DNA of 64,000 bases from Sphingobium sp. AS12 (GTDB taxonomy: Bacteria > Pseudomonadota > Alphaproteobacteria > Sphingomonadales > Sphingomonadaceae). A program made the position numbers and the translations under genes. Shown piece after piece: positions 14,483 to 31,274 of this stretch. Position 1 is the stretch's first letter; every line of letters begins with the position of its first letter. The notes below the pieces were generated by a model. It was given only the letters and a program-made list of their open reading frames with translations. It made no database searches and was not told the origin of the DNA. The stretch spans positions 62,001 through 126,000 of the forward strand of contig NZ_JAHRGM010000001.1 of assembly GCF_019097845.1 (NCBI RefSeq), in the 5' to 3' direction.

Positions 14483-16594
14483 ATGCCACGCATCCCCCAA
14501 TATGGCGCTCCCCAGGTCGGCCCGGTCCAGACCACGGGCGCGCGGTTTCGTGCCGCTGACAATGATGGTGGCGCGGCGGGCGCGATCGGTCGCGGCTTGC
14601 AACAGGCTGGCGGGGCTATGTCGGGCTATGCCGCCGCACAGGATGAAATCGAGGAGAGGCTTGCGAAAGCCAACGCTGATAATCTTTATCTCGCGGCGCA
14701 GTCGTCGGCCTCGACAGTCTTAGCTGATTTCAAGACGAAGCCGGGCAAGTTGGCGTTAGACGCGCGGCATCAGGTGGATAAATCCCTCGATGAGGCTGTA
14801 AATAGTGCGTTGGCCCAAGCGGACCCGCGCACGAAAAAGTTTCTGGAACCACAACTCGGTCGGCTCCGCGCTGTAGCTGGCACCGACATCGCGACATATT
14901 CTATTGTTCAGGCCAAGGCATATGAACGAGAAACCGGAAACGCCAAGCTGGGCAACTTCATTGAGGGCGCGCGATCCGCTGATGATCCGGCTGCGCGCGC
15001 GGAGTTTATTGCCCAGATCAAAACGCAGGTTCGGGCCAATGCTGAAATAGCAGGGTTGGGCGATGCGGACGTAATAGCGGTGGAGGAACGAAAAGCCGTC
15101 TCGTCAGTGCATGGCTCCGTCGTTGACCGCTACCTGTCCGGCGAAGACGTTGAAATGGCCAAGGCCTATTTCGACGCGAACGAAGATGAGATGACCGGCA
15201 ACGATCGCAATGCGGCGCTTGCTGCGTTGAAGTCTCCACTTCTGGCGCGCGATACCGAGTCCGGCGTGAGCGAGGTGCTGGGGATAGCATCGCCCGCCGC
15301 CGCGCAATCGACCAACTATTCAGACCCGTTGCGGGGTGCTGGTCACGGCATAAGCGATGCGTATGGCAACGCGCGCGCTGGCGGAAAGACGCACAACGGC
15401 GTGGATTTTCCCGCGCCTGCTGGAACGCCAATTTATTCCACCGGGTCGGGGAAAGTGGTTCGCGCTGGGCATGATGACAGGAGTGGCAATTTTGTCGTTA
15501 TTGATCATGGCAATGGCATGACCTCCAGCTATTCCCACATGCAGGCAGCGTCGGCGCTCAAGCCTGGCGATCAGGTCACGCCGGATACGCGCTTGGGTGG
15601 CGTTGGAACGACGGGGCGGTCGTCTGGGCCGCACCTCCACATGGTCGTTAAAAAGGACGGAAAAACCGTCGACCCCACAAAGGTCATCGGGTCGGCGCAA
15701 CAGTCGGCCACACGCTATGATCTGGACGGCGCGCTAGCGGCGGTCGATGGCCGCGACGACTGGTCATTCGAGAAGCGCGAGCGGGTCAAGGATGGCATTC
15801 GGGCGCGCGTGTCGATCATAGACGGGCTTAAGGCTCGCAAAGAGGCCGACGCTGCCGACGCGGCTGTGATGTGGTCGATCGATCGCGGCGAAGCCTTCAC
15901 GGATATGTCCCAGATGCCAGCTAGCATTCGTTCCAATTTATCCCCTCAAGCGTTTGCGAGGTTCGCAGGCAGCGCGAAGGCAAACGGGACTGCTGCGGCT
16001 CCAAAGGCTAATTCGCGCGAGGCTATGCGCCTTCATGCGATTCAGCAGGGGAACCCAGATGCATTCCTTAAAGCCGACCTTGGAGAGTTCATCGGCAAGG
16101 TGACACCCGCAGAACTCGATGCAGCGGTGACTGATCAGGCACGGATGCGTGGCCCGGGTGGCGATAGGATGCTCCAAACCCGGTCAGCCGTTTCCGCATC
16201 GATCGGCTATCAAACAGCTTTCGATCCAGCGATGGCCGAATTGCTGAATGTGAAGAAAAACCCCGAGAACTATGCCCGCGTCGCCCGCGACATGGAGGGC
16301 TACATCAAATCGATAACAGCGGGCAAGCGTGAGGCGACCGCTCAGGAAATCGACGCAGCGTGGAAGCGCGCGATCATGCCGGTGGCCGTGCCAAATTCGT
16401 CACGGTACGGTCATGAGGTGGAAACGAAGCCTCGATTTGCAGCGGGCGGACGCTACCAGGTCGCGGTGCCGATCGTGACACGCGAGCGTATCATCAAAGA
16501 ATGGAGAGACGCCCACAACGGCGAAATGCCGCCCGACGGGGTGATCGGAGACATTTACGTCCAGAACAAGGGCAAGCCGGAGTTTTGGGAATGA
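14483..16594 (+). CDS. Virion-associated protein with M23 endopeptidase domain
   Basis: A 703-residue protein. The N-terminal 280 residues are helical, resembling internal virion proteins of podoviruses. Residues 290-400 are a complete LytM/M23 zinc metallopeptidase: His304 and Asp308 in THNGVDFP, and HLH at 384-386. This domain cuts peptide cross-links in peptidoglycan and would let DNA through the cell wall at entry. The C-terminal 300 residues are helical and unassigned. The ATG at 14483 is supported by an AGAGG ribosome site. It overlaps the next virion gene by 4 bases. Confidence 0.85.
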   Translation: MPRIPQYGAPQVGPVQTTGARFRAADNDGGAAGAIGRGLQQAGGAMSGYAAAQDEIEERLAKANADNLYLAAQSSASTVLADFKTKPGKLALDARHQVDKSLDEAVNSALAQADPRTKKFLEPQLGRLRAVAGTDIATYSIVQAKAYERETGNAKLGNFIEGARSADDPAARAEFIAQIKTQVRANAEIAGLGDADVIAVEERKAVSSVHGSVVDRYLSGEDVEMAKAYFDANEDEMTGNDRNAALAALKSPLLARDTESGVSEVLGIASPAAAQSTNYSDPLRGAGHGISDAYGNARAGGKTHNGVDFPAPAGTPIYSTGSGKVVRAGHDDRSGNFVVIDHGNGMTSSYSHMQAASALKPGDQVTPDTRLGGVGTTGRSSGPHLHMVVKKDGKTVDPTKVIGSAQQSATRYDLDGALAAVDGRDDWSFEKRERVKDGIRARVSIIDGLKARKEADAADAAVMWSIDRGEAFTDMSQMPASIRSNLSPQAFARFAGSAKANGTAAAPKANSREAMRLHAIQQGNPDAFLKADLGEFIGKVTPAELDAAVTDQARMRGPGGDRMLQTRSAVSASIGYQTAFDPAMAELLNVKKNPENYARVARDMEGYIKSITAGKREATAQEIDAAWKRAIMPVAVPNSSRYGHEVETKPRFAAGGRYQVAVPIVTRERIIKEWRDAHNGEMPPDGVIGDIYVQNKGKPEFWE

Positions 16595-18000
16595 CCGATC
16601 TTACATCCTCACTGATGGGCGCGCCTTTACCGAGCGGCGCGACGGCCACCCCTGACACTGATCCATTGGGGGAAATGCTGCGGACCAACCGCGACGCCGC
16701 CATTTCGCGCCGCATCCGGGAGGCCGACGCTGAGAAAGAAGCGCGCGTGTCGATGCTGGCGCGTGAGTATGACATGCCCGCCGCTGTCATTTCGGCTGAT
16801 TTACCTGGCTTTGAAGCGCAGGCGCGAGCTAGGCGAGCGCAAACGGTGATGGGGCAGTATCCTGCCATTGCTGGATGGTCCCAGCAGGGCAACAACGCCG
16901 CCATTGCTGCGGACGACTTTGATGGGCTTGCTCAATTGGGGCGGGTTTTTGATGCCAAGGAATGGCAGAAGCGGCGGACGAACCAAGACTATTGGAAGAG
17001 GGCGCTGGCTGGTAATGGCGAACTGACGGCCGCGCGTCAGCCAGAGCCTACTTTGCTGAATAGCATCAAAGGCCTTGCCGTCGATTTTGTTCAGGGCGGG
17101 GTTAAGGCGCGTGAAGGTCTGAGCTTGGCATTCGCCGATTGGACGCATTTCCTTGTGCCCAAGGCCGCTCCTGGCGCGCCCTCATTGGGGGATTTCTCAG
17201 TCCCGAATGCAATGCAGCGCTACCAGCGTGCGGACGATAGGGCTGAGGCAAGTCGCCCGGCGTTCAAATCCAAGACTGCTGAAGGTCTTTATGCGGGCGC
17301 GTCGTCCCTTGCCCAGATGGCACCAGGCATCGCTGCTTCGATAGCCACAGCCAATCCGGCACCGGCATTATTGGCTGCTGGCGGACAGACCGGCTTCGAC
17401 TCCTATGGCAAATACCGATCGCGAGGCGGCACGCGCGGGCAGGCTGCCCTTGGCGGCGCGCTCGAAGGCGGCATCGAGGTGGTGACGGAAAAGCTGCCGA
17501 TGGGATTTCTGGTCGAAAGCCTGGGTAAGGTCGGCGCGGGCAGATTCCTGTCAGGGTATCTAGGGCGCGAATTTCTGACGGAACAGGCCGCAACCCTTGC
17601 GCAAGATGCGGTCGATACAGCTATCGCCAACCCTGATAAGACATGGGGCGAATATCTGTCGGAGCGTCCAGATGCCGCATACAAGACGGCACTCGCTACG
17701 TTGGTGACCTCCGGCGCTCTTGCGGGCGTGAACCGCATAGCGTCAAAAATGCAGCAGCGTGCCGATAGCATGGTGGAAGCCCGCGCCGGTGCTATGTTGC
17801 TTGATGGTCTGGAAAAGGCCGCCCGTTCGTCCAAGACGGCACAGCGCGATCCCGACGCCTTCGCTGCACTTGCCCAGCAGCTCGGCGAAGAGGCGGGGGT
17901 CGATCGCGTGTTCATCCCGGCAGAGGCGGTGGTCGCTTATCTCACCGCTGACGCGGACAACCAGTATTTTGGAGAGCCCAAATGTCCTTGGCAAATCTGA
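16591..18000 (+). CDS. Internal virion protein, probably truncated at the C-terminus
   Basis: A 469-residue protein. It has a helical N-terminal half and an alanine/glycine-rich hydrophobic middle (about residues 235-360, AQMAPGIAASIATANPAPAL and following), a pattern of large phage internal proteins that are ejected and may insert in membranes. Such proteins are usually well over 1000 residues. Here the frame stops soon after RVFIPAEAVVAYL, with an abrupt tail of GEPKCPWQI that coincides with the ribosome site and start of the next gene. A deletion junction near 17960 is likely. The ATG at 16591 overlaps the preceding stop (ATGA). Confidence 0.65.
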   Translation: MTDLTSSLMGAPLPSGATATPDTDPLGEMLRTNRDAAISRRIREADAEKEARVSMLAREYDMPAAVISADLPGFEAQARARRAQTVMGQYPAIAGWSQQGNNAAIAADDFDGLAQLGRVFDAKEWQKRRTNQDYWKRALAGNGELTAARQPEPTLLNSIKGLAVDFVQGGVKAREGLSLAFADWTHFLVPKAAPGAPSLGDFSVPNAMQRYQRADDRAEASRPAFKSKTAEGLYAGASSLAQMAPGIAASIATANPAPALLAAGGQTGFDSYGKYRSRGGTRGQAALGGALEGGIEVVTEKLPMGFLVESLGKVGAGRFLSGYLGREFLTEQAATLAQDAVDTAIANPDKTWGEYLSERPDAAYKTALATLVTSGALAGVNRIASKMQQRADSMVEARAGAMLLDGLEKAARSSKTAQRDPDAFAALAQQLGEEAGVDRVFIPAEAVVAYLTADADNQYFGEPKCPWQI

Positions 18001-18659
18001 TCGTTCAGCCACAGGCTGCCTATCTCTATACAGATTGCGGCCATTTCGATGCCAGCGGCGTGGTTCTTAAACTGGCGCACAAGATCATGCCGTTTCCGCA
18101 CCAGTGCCTCGCAGTGGCGATGGTCGGCGCGGGGAAGATGACGCCGAGCAGCCTTTTCGATGAGATCGAGCGCCGGGGGATCGACCAACTGAGACAGATT
18201 GATTTCCTCAACGCATTTCGGTCGCTTATCTATGAACTATGCCCTGATGCCATTGACGGGGAGGAGAGGGAGGATCTGCGGTTCATGATCGGCCTCTACT
18301 CGCACAAGGACGGCCACGCTGTCGGACTGACACTGTTCACGCCCGGAATGGGGCCGGATGGCAAGGATCCCTACGAATATCATGATGCCGACATTGTGAT
18401 CCACCCCATGGTGCCGCCTGCCGCTGCCTTTGGTGGGCGTAAGATCAATGTCACTCGGCCTGAGTCCTTCGATCCGGTCGAGGACGGCGCGGCGCTGGTC
18501 GACGCTCAGCGACGGAAGGTCGTAGGCTGGAGTCATGGTGTTGCGGATGGGAGCCGTGTCGCCGGTGATATCCTGATGACCAAAATATCCGCAACCGGCT
18601 TAGCCTTCGATCTGATCGCGAAATATCCTGATCGAGTTGAGGAAACGGTCTGCCCATAA
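17982..18659 (+). CDS. Hypothetical terminal phage protein, possibly Ntn-hydrolase-like
   Basis: A 225-residue protein with GGAGAG upstream of the ATG. The start (AAYLYTDCGHFDASGVVLKL then CLAVAMVGAG) resembles the two-strand opening of proteasome-like Ntn hydrolases, but the similarity is weak and I give it as a possibility. A few phage genes next to tail proteins look like this. It is the last gene of the element and ends 4 bases before the right arm-site repeats. Its first 19 bases overlap the truncated virion gene. Confidence 0.55.
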   Translation: MSLANLIVQPQAAYLYTDCGHFDASGVVLKLAHKIMPFPHQCLAVAMVGAGKMTPSSLFDEIERRGIDQLRQIDFLNAFRSLIYELCPDAIDGEEREDLRFMIGLYSHKDGHAVGLTLFTPGMGPDGKDPYEYHDADIVIHPMVPPAAAFGGRKINVTRPESFDPVEDGAALVDAQRRKVVGWSHGVADGSRVAGDILMTKISATGLAFDLIAKYPDRVEETVCP

Positions 18660-18663
18660 TCTA

Positions 18664-18692
18664 ACGTGCCAGCCATGTGCCAACCATGTGCC
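18664..18692. promoter_or_regulatory. Right candidate integrase arm-binding sites
   Basis: Three direct copies, ACGTGCC (18664), ATGTGCC (18675) and ATGTGCC (18686), exactly 11 bases apart, matching the two copies inside the left end. The right att core starts 131 bases further on. The spacing of one helical turn and presence at both ends support arm-type integrase sites. Confidence 0.6.
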
Positions 18693-18822
18693 ATGGATTC
18701 GCCGGGACATTGAAGGAAACGCCGGAAAACCGCGAAAATGCACGGTAACAGCTTGGCGCACGATGGGCGCCAGCGAACCACATCTGGATCGGTTTAAGTA
18801 TCGGAAATAACAAGGAAAGTGC

Positions 18823-18866
18823 TGGATGCCCGACAAGGACTCGAACCTTGATTGACGGAGTCAGAG
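18823..18866. repeat. Right attachment-site repeat, within tRNA-Gln
   Basis: Identical over 44 bases to 2589-2632. It is the native copy, lying inside an intact tRNA. Integration at this point recreated a complete tRNA gene, so the host is not harmed. Confidence 0.93.
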
Positions 18867-18896
18867 TCCGCTCTCTTACCATTAGAGGATCGGGCA
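18823..18896 (-). tRNA. tRNA-Gln (anticodon CTG)
   Basis: Minus strand, 74 nt with encoded CCA. Acceptor arms TGCCCGA / TCGGGCA pair fully, the D arm is CTCT...AGAG, and the anticodon stem GCGGA / TCCGT encloses CTCTGAC with CTG at positions 34-36. The T arm contains GGTTCGAGTCC. The gene lies downstream of the rpoBC terminator on the same strand. It is the integration site of the adjoining element. Confidence 0.96.
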
Positions 18897-18982
18897 TCAA
18901 TCCTTAGCGCCATGCGCCTGGGAGGCCGCAGATAGGCGGGGGCAGGGGGCAGGTCAAGAGCATTTTAGCCCAAAACATGCCG

Positions 18983-19025
18983 CAAAAAGAAAAGCCCGCC
19001 GGCGCGTCAAACGCATCCGGCGGGC
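18983..19025 (-). terminator. Intrinsic terminator of rpoBC
   Basis: On the minus strand GCCCGCCGG pairs perfectly with CCGGCGGGC (19017-19025 and 18994-19002), followed by TTTTCTTTTT. It begins about 80 bases after the rpoC stop and separates rpoC from tRNA-Gln. Confidence 0.9.
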
Positions 19026-19103
19026 ATTTGCGTTGCCCAGTCAGGGGCAACGCGCTTGGGAGCCATTCGCTATGTAGGAAACGGCCCCCGTGCTTTCAAA
19101 TTG

Positions 19104-23360
<4,257 letters not shown>

Positions 23361-23378
23361 ATTCTTTTTCCTCAGTTC

Positions 23379-23400
23379 CCCTCCCGCTTGCGGGAGGGGT
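23379..23400. repeat. Palindrome CCCCTCCCGC-TT-GCGGGAGGGG between rpoB and rpoC
   Basis: A perfect 10-bp inverted repeat with a 2-base centre, followed by TTAGGGGAGGGG, a further half-copy. It lacks a T run, so it is unlikely to stop transcription between rpoB and rpoC; it may act in mRNA processing. The style is that of dispersed intergenic repeats. Confidence 0.65.
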
Positions 23401-23442
23401 TAGGGGAGGGGATGTCTTGCGCTAGGCTTGGGCCTGAAACCC

Positions 23443-27606
<4,164 letters not shown>

Positions 27607-27876
27607 GCGTTGTCCTTGCCTTCGTTCGTCGCGTATTTTTCGCATCGCAGCGAAAATTCAGCCTGAACGCGAATGGAAAGGGGTGATTCGCACCCCTGCA
27701 TCCACGCAAAAAAGTGCGGGTCGGGACTGTCCGAACCGCACTGTCAGCGTCTTGTAACCCGCCAAATTCGCCCCATACTGCCAGTGATCGTGCGCAATGC
27801 GACCCTGTACCCCGGACGATTCGGGAGACGGTTCCTGCCTTGCCGCAAAGCTGCCTGAACCGGATTTCAGAGGGCG

Positions 27877-27905
27877 CATATAGGACAGGCATAGCCCTTT
27901 GTGAA
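27877..27905 (-). promoter_or_regulatory. Candidate rpoBC promoter
   Basis: On the minus strand TTCACA (27900-27905) and TATATG (27877-27882) are separated by exactly 17 bases. The predicted transcript would have a leader of about 260 nt before the rpoB ATG. The leader (27607-27870) has no coding sequence I can support and contains a small hairpin, GGGGTG...CACCCC, at about 27677-27693. Confidence 0.5.
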
Positions 27906-28132
27906 GGGGGTAAGCGCTGCCGCTGCGCCAGAGTCACAGCCCCGTTTTTGCCCGCGCCTTCCCTTTTGCTGCAACAGCTGCTATATGGAATTTGCTTACG
28001 TCGCCTTTTGACGGATATCGGACTGCCTGAAGGCTTCTCCTCTTGTCCCCCATCGCGCCTCACAAAGCCGGGATGTGCGAATAGTCGCGCATCCCTCTCA
28101 TATCATGCGCAATGCAGGACAGATTAGAACGA

Positions 28133-28471
28133 ATGCTGAAATATAAGGAACCCGATTTTCAGGAACGCAGGGCGCTCGCCACACAGGCGCGTGACAAGGC
28201 GCTTGCCAAGCTGCGGGCCAAGCCCCCGGTTGATCCGGTGCTGGCGGCCGAACGCGCCGCCGCGGCGGAAGCCAAGGCAGCAGCCGAACAGGAAAAGCGT
28301 CGGCTGGCCAAGCTCGCCCGCGAAGAAGAACGCGCTGCCAAGGCGGAACGCGCTCGTCTGGAGGCGGAAGCCGCCGCTGCTGCAATCAAGCCGGAACTGA
28401 CCGACGAAGAACGCAAGGCTGCGCGCGACGCGCGCTATCAGGCCCGCAAGGCCCGTAAAGGCGGGCGCTGA
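28133..28471 (+). CDS. DUF6481 family protein
   Basis: A 112-residue, very charged helical protein. It opens MLKYKEPDFQERRALA, as DUF6481 proteins do, and continues as an uninterrupted Ala/Glu/Lys/Arg coiled coil (about residues 30-90) ending in a basic tail (ARYQARKARKGGR). The family is confined mostly to sphingomonads and relatives; its role is unknown, perhaps nucleic-acid or ribosome binding given the charge. An in-frame ATG at 28112 would add seven residues, but 28133 fits the family better. Divergent from rpoB. Confidence 0.75.
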   Translation: MLKYKEPDFQERRALATQARDKALAKLRAKPPVDPVLAAERAAAAEAKAAAEQEKRRLAKLAREEERAAKAERARLEAEAAAAAIKPELTDEERKAARDARYQARKARKGGR

Positions 28472-28590
28472 TAGCACAGCGCCCCAGGTCGCGCCCGAGC
28501 GCGGCTGACACACTCATGGTCGCATGGCTGGCATGGTGCCGCCATGGGCCCAAATCACTTGTTACGCGGCATTGGCCGCGAGGAATAATT

Positions 28591-28731
28591 TTGCATAACC
28601 ATTCACCTAAAAGCCCACGTCCCACGCTCTCGCTGTTCGACAGGAAGCGCCCTTATCATCCCGGCCTGACGCCGGGCGGCACCCTGTCCGCTAACCAGCT
28701 CAAGCAGATCGTTGCGGATATGGTGGGCTGA
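28591..28731 (+). CDS. Small conserved-looking protein (46 aa, TTG start)
   Basis: A 46-residue basic protein read from TTG 28591 with GAGGA seven bases upstream. An ATG-only reading would start at 28516 with unlikely Trp-rich sequence. The body SLFDRKRPYHPGLTPGGTLS then NQLKQIVADMVG looks like a folded small protein, and a strong intrinsic terminator follows 15 bases after the stop. No family recognised. Confidence 0.55.
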   Translation: MHNHSPKSPRPTLSLFDRKRPYHPGLTPGGTLSANQLKQIVADMVG

Positions 28732-28746
28732 ATATCGATCATGTCG

Positions 28747-28776
28747 GGGGAGCGCCCGTTGGCGCTCCCCTTTTTT
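28747..28776 (+). terminator. Intrinsic terminator
   Basis: GGGGAGCGCC and GGCGCTCCCC (28747-28756, 28761-28770) form a perfect 10-bp stem around CGTT, followed by six T. It ends the transcript of the small gene at 28591. Confidence 0.9.
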
Positions 28777-28798
28777 CTGTCATTCAAAAGGAGGCCCT

Positions 28799-29008
28799 AT
28801 GAGCCGCGCAGCAATCCGTCCCTTCCTGATCAGCAAGGATGAAGAAGGCCATTTCCGCCTGACCGTGCGGGAAACCCGCTATAATTCGCAGGGTTATCCA
28901 CTGACCTCGTCGCTGCTCCAGGACGAGAAATTCAAGACCGCGACCGCCGTCCGCGCCTTCGCGCGCGACATGTTCCAGGCTGAAGCCGGCCAGTTCGCGA
29001 CGAAATAA
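28799..29008 (+). CDS. Hypothetical protein (69 aa)
   Basis: A 69-residue protein starting MSRAAIRPFLISKDEEGHFR with AAAAGGAGG upstream, an optimal ribosome site. It reads like a single beta-alpha domain (RLTVRETRYNSQGYPL) with no cysteine and no membrane segment. No family recognised. It lies after a terminator and converges with the hydrolase gene 10 bases away. Confidence 0.65.
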   Translation: MSRAAIRPFLISKDEEGHFRLTVRETRYNSQGYPLTSSLLQDEKFKTATAVRAFARDMFQAEAGQFATK

Positions 29009-29017
29009 TCAGCGGTT

Positions 29018-30346
29018 TCAGGGTTGGCGGACGTCGCCTGGCGACGTTCCCGGCACTGGCGCAATCTTTACCGTTTCAAAACGATCCATGCGCCGCACCC
29101 CGGCCAGTCCGGTTGGCGATGGCGGCACAGGCATGGCGACCGGCACCCGCCGACGCATACACTCATTTTTGTTCGCGCGCGGACTCTGGTCGCAATTCCA
29201 CAAGGCCCGCTGCAACCCATTCTGTGTGTCGTGAATGTAGGAAAACCGCATCGCGGCCAGATTGGCCAGCGTCAACGGCAATTCCTTCGGCGCATCGTCT
29301 GCCGTCCACCCCATAATCCGGCATTGCGGCCGCCCCGCGCAAAAGGTGCGGGCGCTTTCGGGCCAGCTGTCAGGTCTGCTGCCGCGTGGTAATTCGACCA
29401 GGAAACTACGGATGTCAGCCAAAGCGATCAGCCTTACGCCGCCCACGCTCTTGCCGATCTGGTCAAGGCCGATCGCCTGCCGCGCTTGCGCGGCGATCGC
29501 GTCGGCGCTGTCGGCCATCGGCGTGATGGCACCGGGTAGCGGCAGGCCCGCAATGCTGTGCGCAGCAGACAGGCGCGCAATCCGCTCGATCAGCGGTTCG
29601 CCACCGCTAGTGCCATAAGCGCGAAAGGCAGGCGGCGTTCCCCACCAGCCGCGCCAGCGGAAGAAGAGATGCGTGCCGACGCGCGCCAGCTTGTCCAGGC
29701 TGCCGCTCCAATAGGGGACGACCCAGTCGGTATGATAATGGGTCGCATAGCCCACCGGCTTGAACACGTCGCCCGCCAGCGCGCCGCGCGCAATGGCCCG
29801 CGCGCGATCCCAGACCGCAGGGGAGGGCGTGCGGGCCAATGCGCCGTCGCAGCTGAAGGTGAACTGGCAACCGGTGGCGCGTTCCTGCCCTTGAAAGACG
29901 ACACCGCACACTGTCTTGGGGAAGGCGGGATGGCGCACCCGATTGAGGACGACCTGCGCGACGGCTCGCTGGCCGACGGCATCATCGCCCGCTTCATAGA
30001 TTTGCGCGGCGGCCAGGCAATCCATAGCGCGGGCCAGATCGGTGGCAGACCCTTCAAACCGGAAGGGTCGCGCCGCCGGATTGGACAGCCGGGAAAAGGG
30101 GATGGTGGCATTGAGCGCCCGCGCGCGATCGGCAGGCAGCGCATAGACGGCAACCGGTTCGACGGCCGGGGGCGGGCTGGGCGGCCGGATCGCACGGGAG
30201 GATGCCGCGGCAAAACGCGCCGTCGTCCCCTCGCGCGGCGCACGCGCTTCCCAACCCGCCACAGCAGCGGGCAGGCCGACGAACAGCGCCAGCCAGACGA
30301 GCCACATCCAGGGATGCGGCTCGTTGGAAACCGATATAGTCGTCAT
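29018..30346 (-). CDS. SleB-type cell wall hydrolase, membrane anchored
   Basis: A 442-residue protein. One N-terminal transmembrane helix (WMWLVWLALFVGLPAAVAGW, residues 13-32) is followed by a Pro-rich linker. Residues 115-240 form a Hydrolase_2/SleB domain with the proposed catalytic Glu in IYEAGDDAVGQRAVAQVVLN and the later GCQFTFSCDG and YATHYHTDWVVPYW elements. These enzymes cleave peptidoglycan glycan strands. The C-terminal 200 residues have no clear domain. ATG 30346 is chosen because the longer frame adds 65 basic residues overlapping cysK. It is downstream of cysK on the same strand, 10 bases away. Confidence 0.85.
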   Translation of the reverse strand: MTTISVSNEPHPWMWLVWLALFVGLPAAVAGWEARAPREGTTARFAAASSRAIRPPSPPPAVEPVAVYALPADRARALNATIPFSRLSNPAARPFRFEGSATDLARAMDCLAAAQIYEAGDDAVGQRAVAQVVLNRVRHPAFPKTVCGVVFQGQERATGCQFTFSCDGALARTPSPAVWDRARAIARGALAGDVFKPVGYATHYHTDWVVPYWSGSLDKLARVGTHLFFRWRGWWGTPPAFRAYGTSGGEPLIERIARLSAAHSIAGLPLPGAITPMADSADAIAAQARQAIGLDQIGKSVGGVRLIALADIRSFLVELPRGSRPDSWPESARTFCAGRPQCRIMGWTADDAPKELPLTLANLAAMRFSYIHDTQNGLQRALWNCDQSPRANKNECMRRRVPVAMPVPPSPTGLAGVRRMDRFETVKIAPVPGTSPGDVRQP

Positions 30347-30356
30347 AATGTAATGA

Positions 30357-31274
30357 TCATTCCGGCAGGAAATCGGGCACCGACAGATAGCGCTCGCCCG
30401 TATCATAGTTGAAGCCCAGCACCCGGCTGCCTGCGGGCAGCTCTTTAAGCTTCTGCGCAATCGCCGCCAGCGTCGCCCCCGAAGAAATGCCGACCAGAAT
30501 TCCCTCCTCGCTGGCCGAGCGCCGCGCATACTCCTTCGCATCGGCCGGATCGACCTGGATCACCCCGTCGAGCAACTGGGTGTGCAGGTTGGCCGGAATG
30601 AAGCCCGCGCCAATCCCCTGGATCGGGTGCGGGCCGGGCTGGCCGCCGCTAATGACATGCGACAGGGTCGGCTCGACGGCATAGACCTTGATCCCCGGCC
30701 AGGCCTTTTTCAGCACTTGTGCCGTGCCGGTGATGTGTCCGCCAGTGCCGACGCCGGTGATCAGCACGTCGATCGGCGCATCAGCGAAATCGGCCAATAT
30801 TTCCTGCGCCGTGGTGCGTGCATGGACCGCTATATTGGCGGGGTTCTCGAACTGCTGCGGCATCCAGCTGTTGGGCGTCTGCGCCACCAGCTCCAGCGCG
30901 CGCTCGATCGCGCCTTTCATCCCCTTTTCGCGCGGGGTCAGGTCGAAACTTGCGCCATAGGCCAGCATCAGCCGTCGCCGCTCGATCGACATGCTTTCAG
31001 GCATGACCAGCACCAGTCTGTAACCCTTGACCGCCGCGACCATGGCCAAGCCCACGCCGGTATTGCCCGATGTCGGCTCGATGATGGTGCCGCCCGGTTG
31101 CAGGTCGCCCGACGCTTCGGCTGCCTCTATCATGGCCAGCGCGATCCGGTCCTTGATCGACCCGCCCGGATTGGAGCGTTCCGACTTGATCCACACTTGC
31201 GCATCACCAAACAGCCGATTCACCCGGACATGGGGGGTGTTGCCGATGGTTTCGAGTATCGTGGCAGCTTTCAT
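30357..31274 (-). CDS. cysK: Cysteine synthase A (O-acetylserine sulfhydrylase)
   Basis: A 305-residue PLP enzyme joining O-acetylserine and sulfide to make cysteine. The PLP lysine is Lys41 in [11 protein letters not shown], the substrate loop TSGNTG is at 68-73, the phosphate-binding GTGGHITGT is near 175, and the PLP N1 contact serine is in [10 protein letters not shown]. All are intact. The ATG overlaps the stop of an MFS transporter gene by 4 bases, so cysK is translated in the same operon; that linkage is uncommon and suggests export of a thiol or a related metabolite. Confidence 0.93.
   Translation of the reverse strand: MKAATILETIGNTPHVRVNRLFGDAQVWIKSERSNPGGSIKDRIALAMIEAAEASGDLQPGGTIIEPTSGNTGVGLAMVAAVKGYRLVLVMPESMSIERRRLMLAYGASFDLTPREKGMKGAIERALELVAQTPNSWMPQQFENPANIAVHARTTAQEILADFADAPIDVLITGVGTGGHITGTAQVLKKAWPGIKVYAVEPTLSHVISGGQPGPHPIQGIGAGFIPANLHTQLLDGVIQVDPADAKEYARRSASEEGILVGISSGATLAAIAQKLKELPAGSRVLGFNYDTGERYLSVPDFLPE

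Larger units (their letters stand above)
2589..18866. mobile_element. Integrated phage-derived element in tRNA-Gln (defective prophage or satellite)
   Basis: Bounded by perfect 44-bp direct repeats (2589-2632 and 18823-18866), the right copy being part of an intact tRNA-Gln gene. A tyrosine integrase lies next to the left repeat. Inside are regulatory, replication and packaging genes followed by virion proteins. No portal, major capsid, head-tail, tail fibre or lysis gene is recognisable, and one virion protein appears cut short. At about 16.3 kb it is smaller than a complete podovirus. Gene order (int, AlpA-like regulator, primase-helicase) also resembles Gram-negative phage-inducible islands, but the large terminase and virion proteins fit a decayed prophage at least as well. 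Confidence 0.9.

Noticed and set aside
23361..23442. Separate promoter for rpoC in the rpoB-rpoC gap.
   Set aside because: The gap is mostly a GC-rich palindrome with no recognisable -35/-10 pair; the two genes are most likely one transcript.
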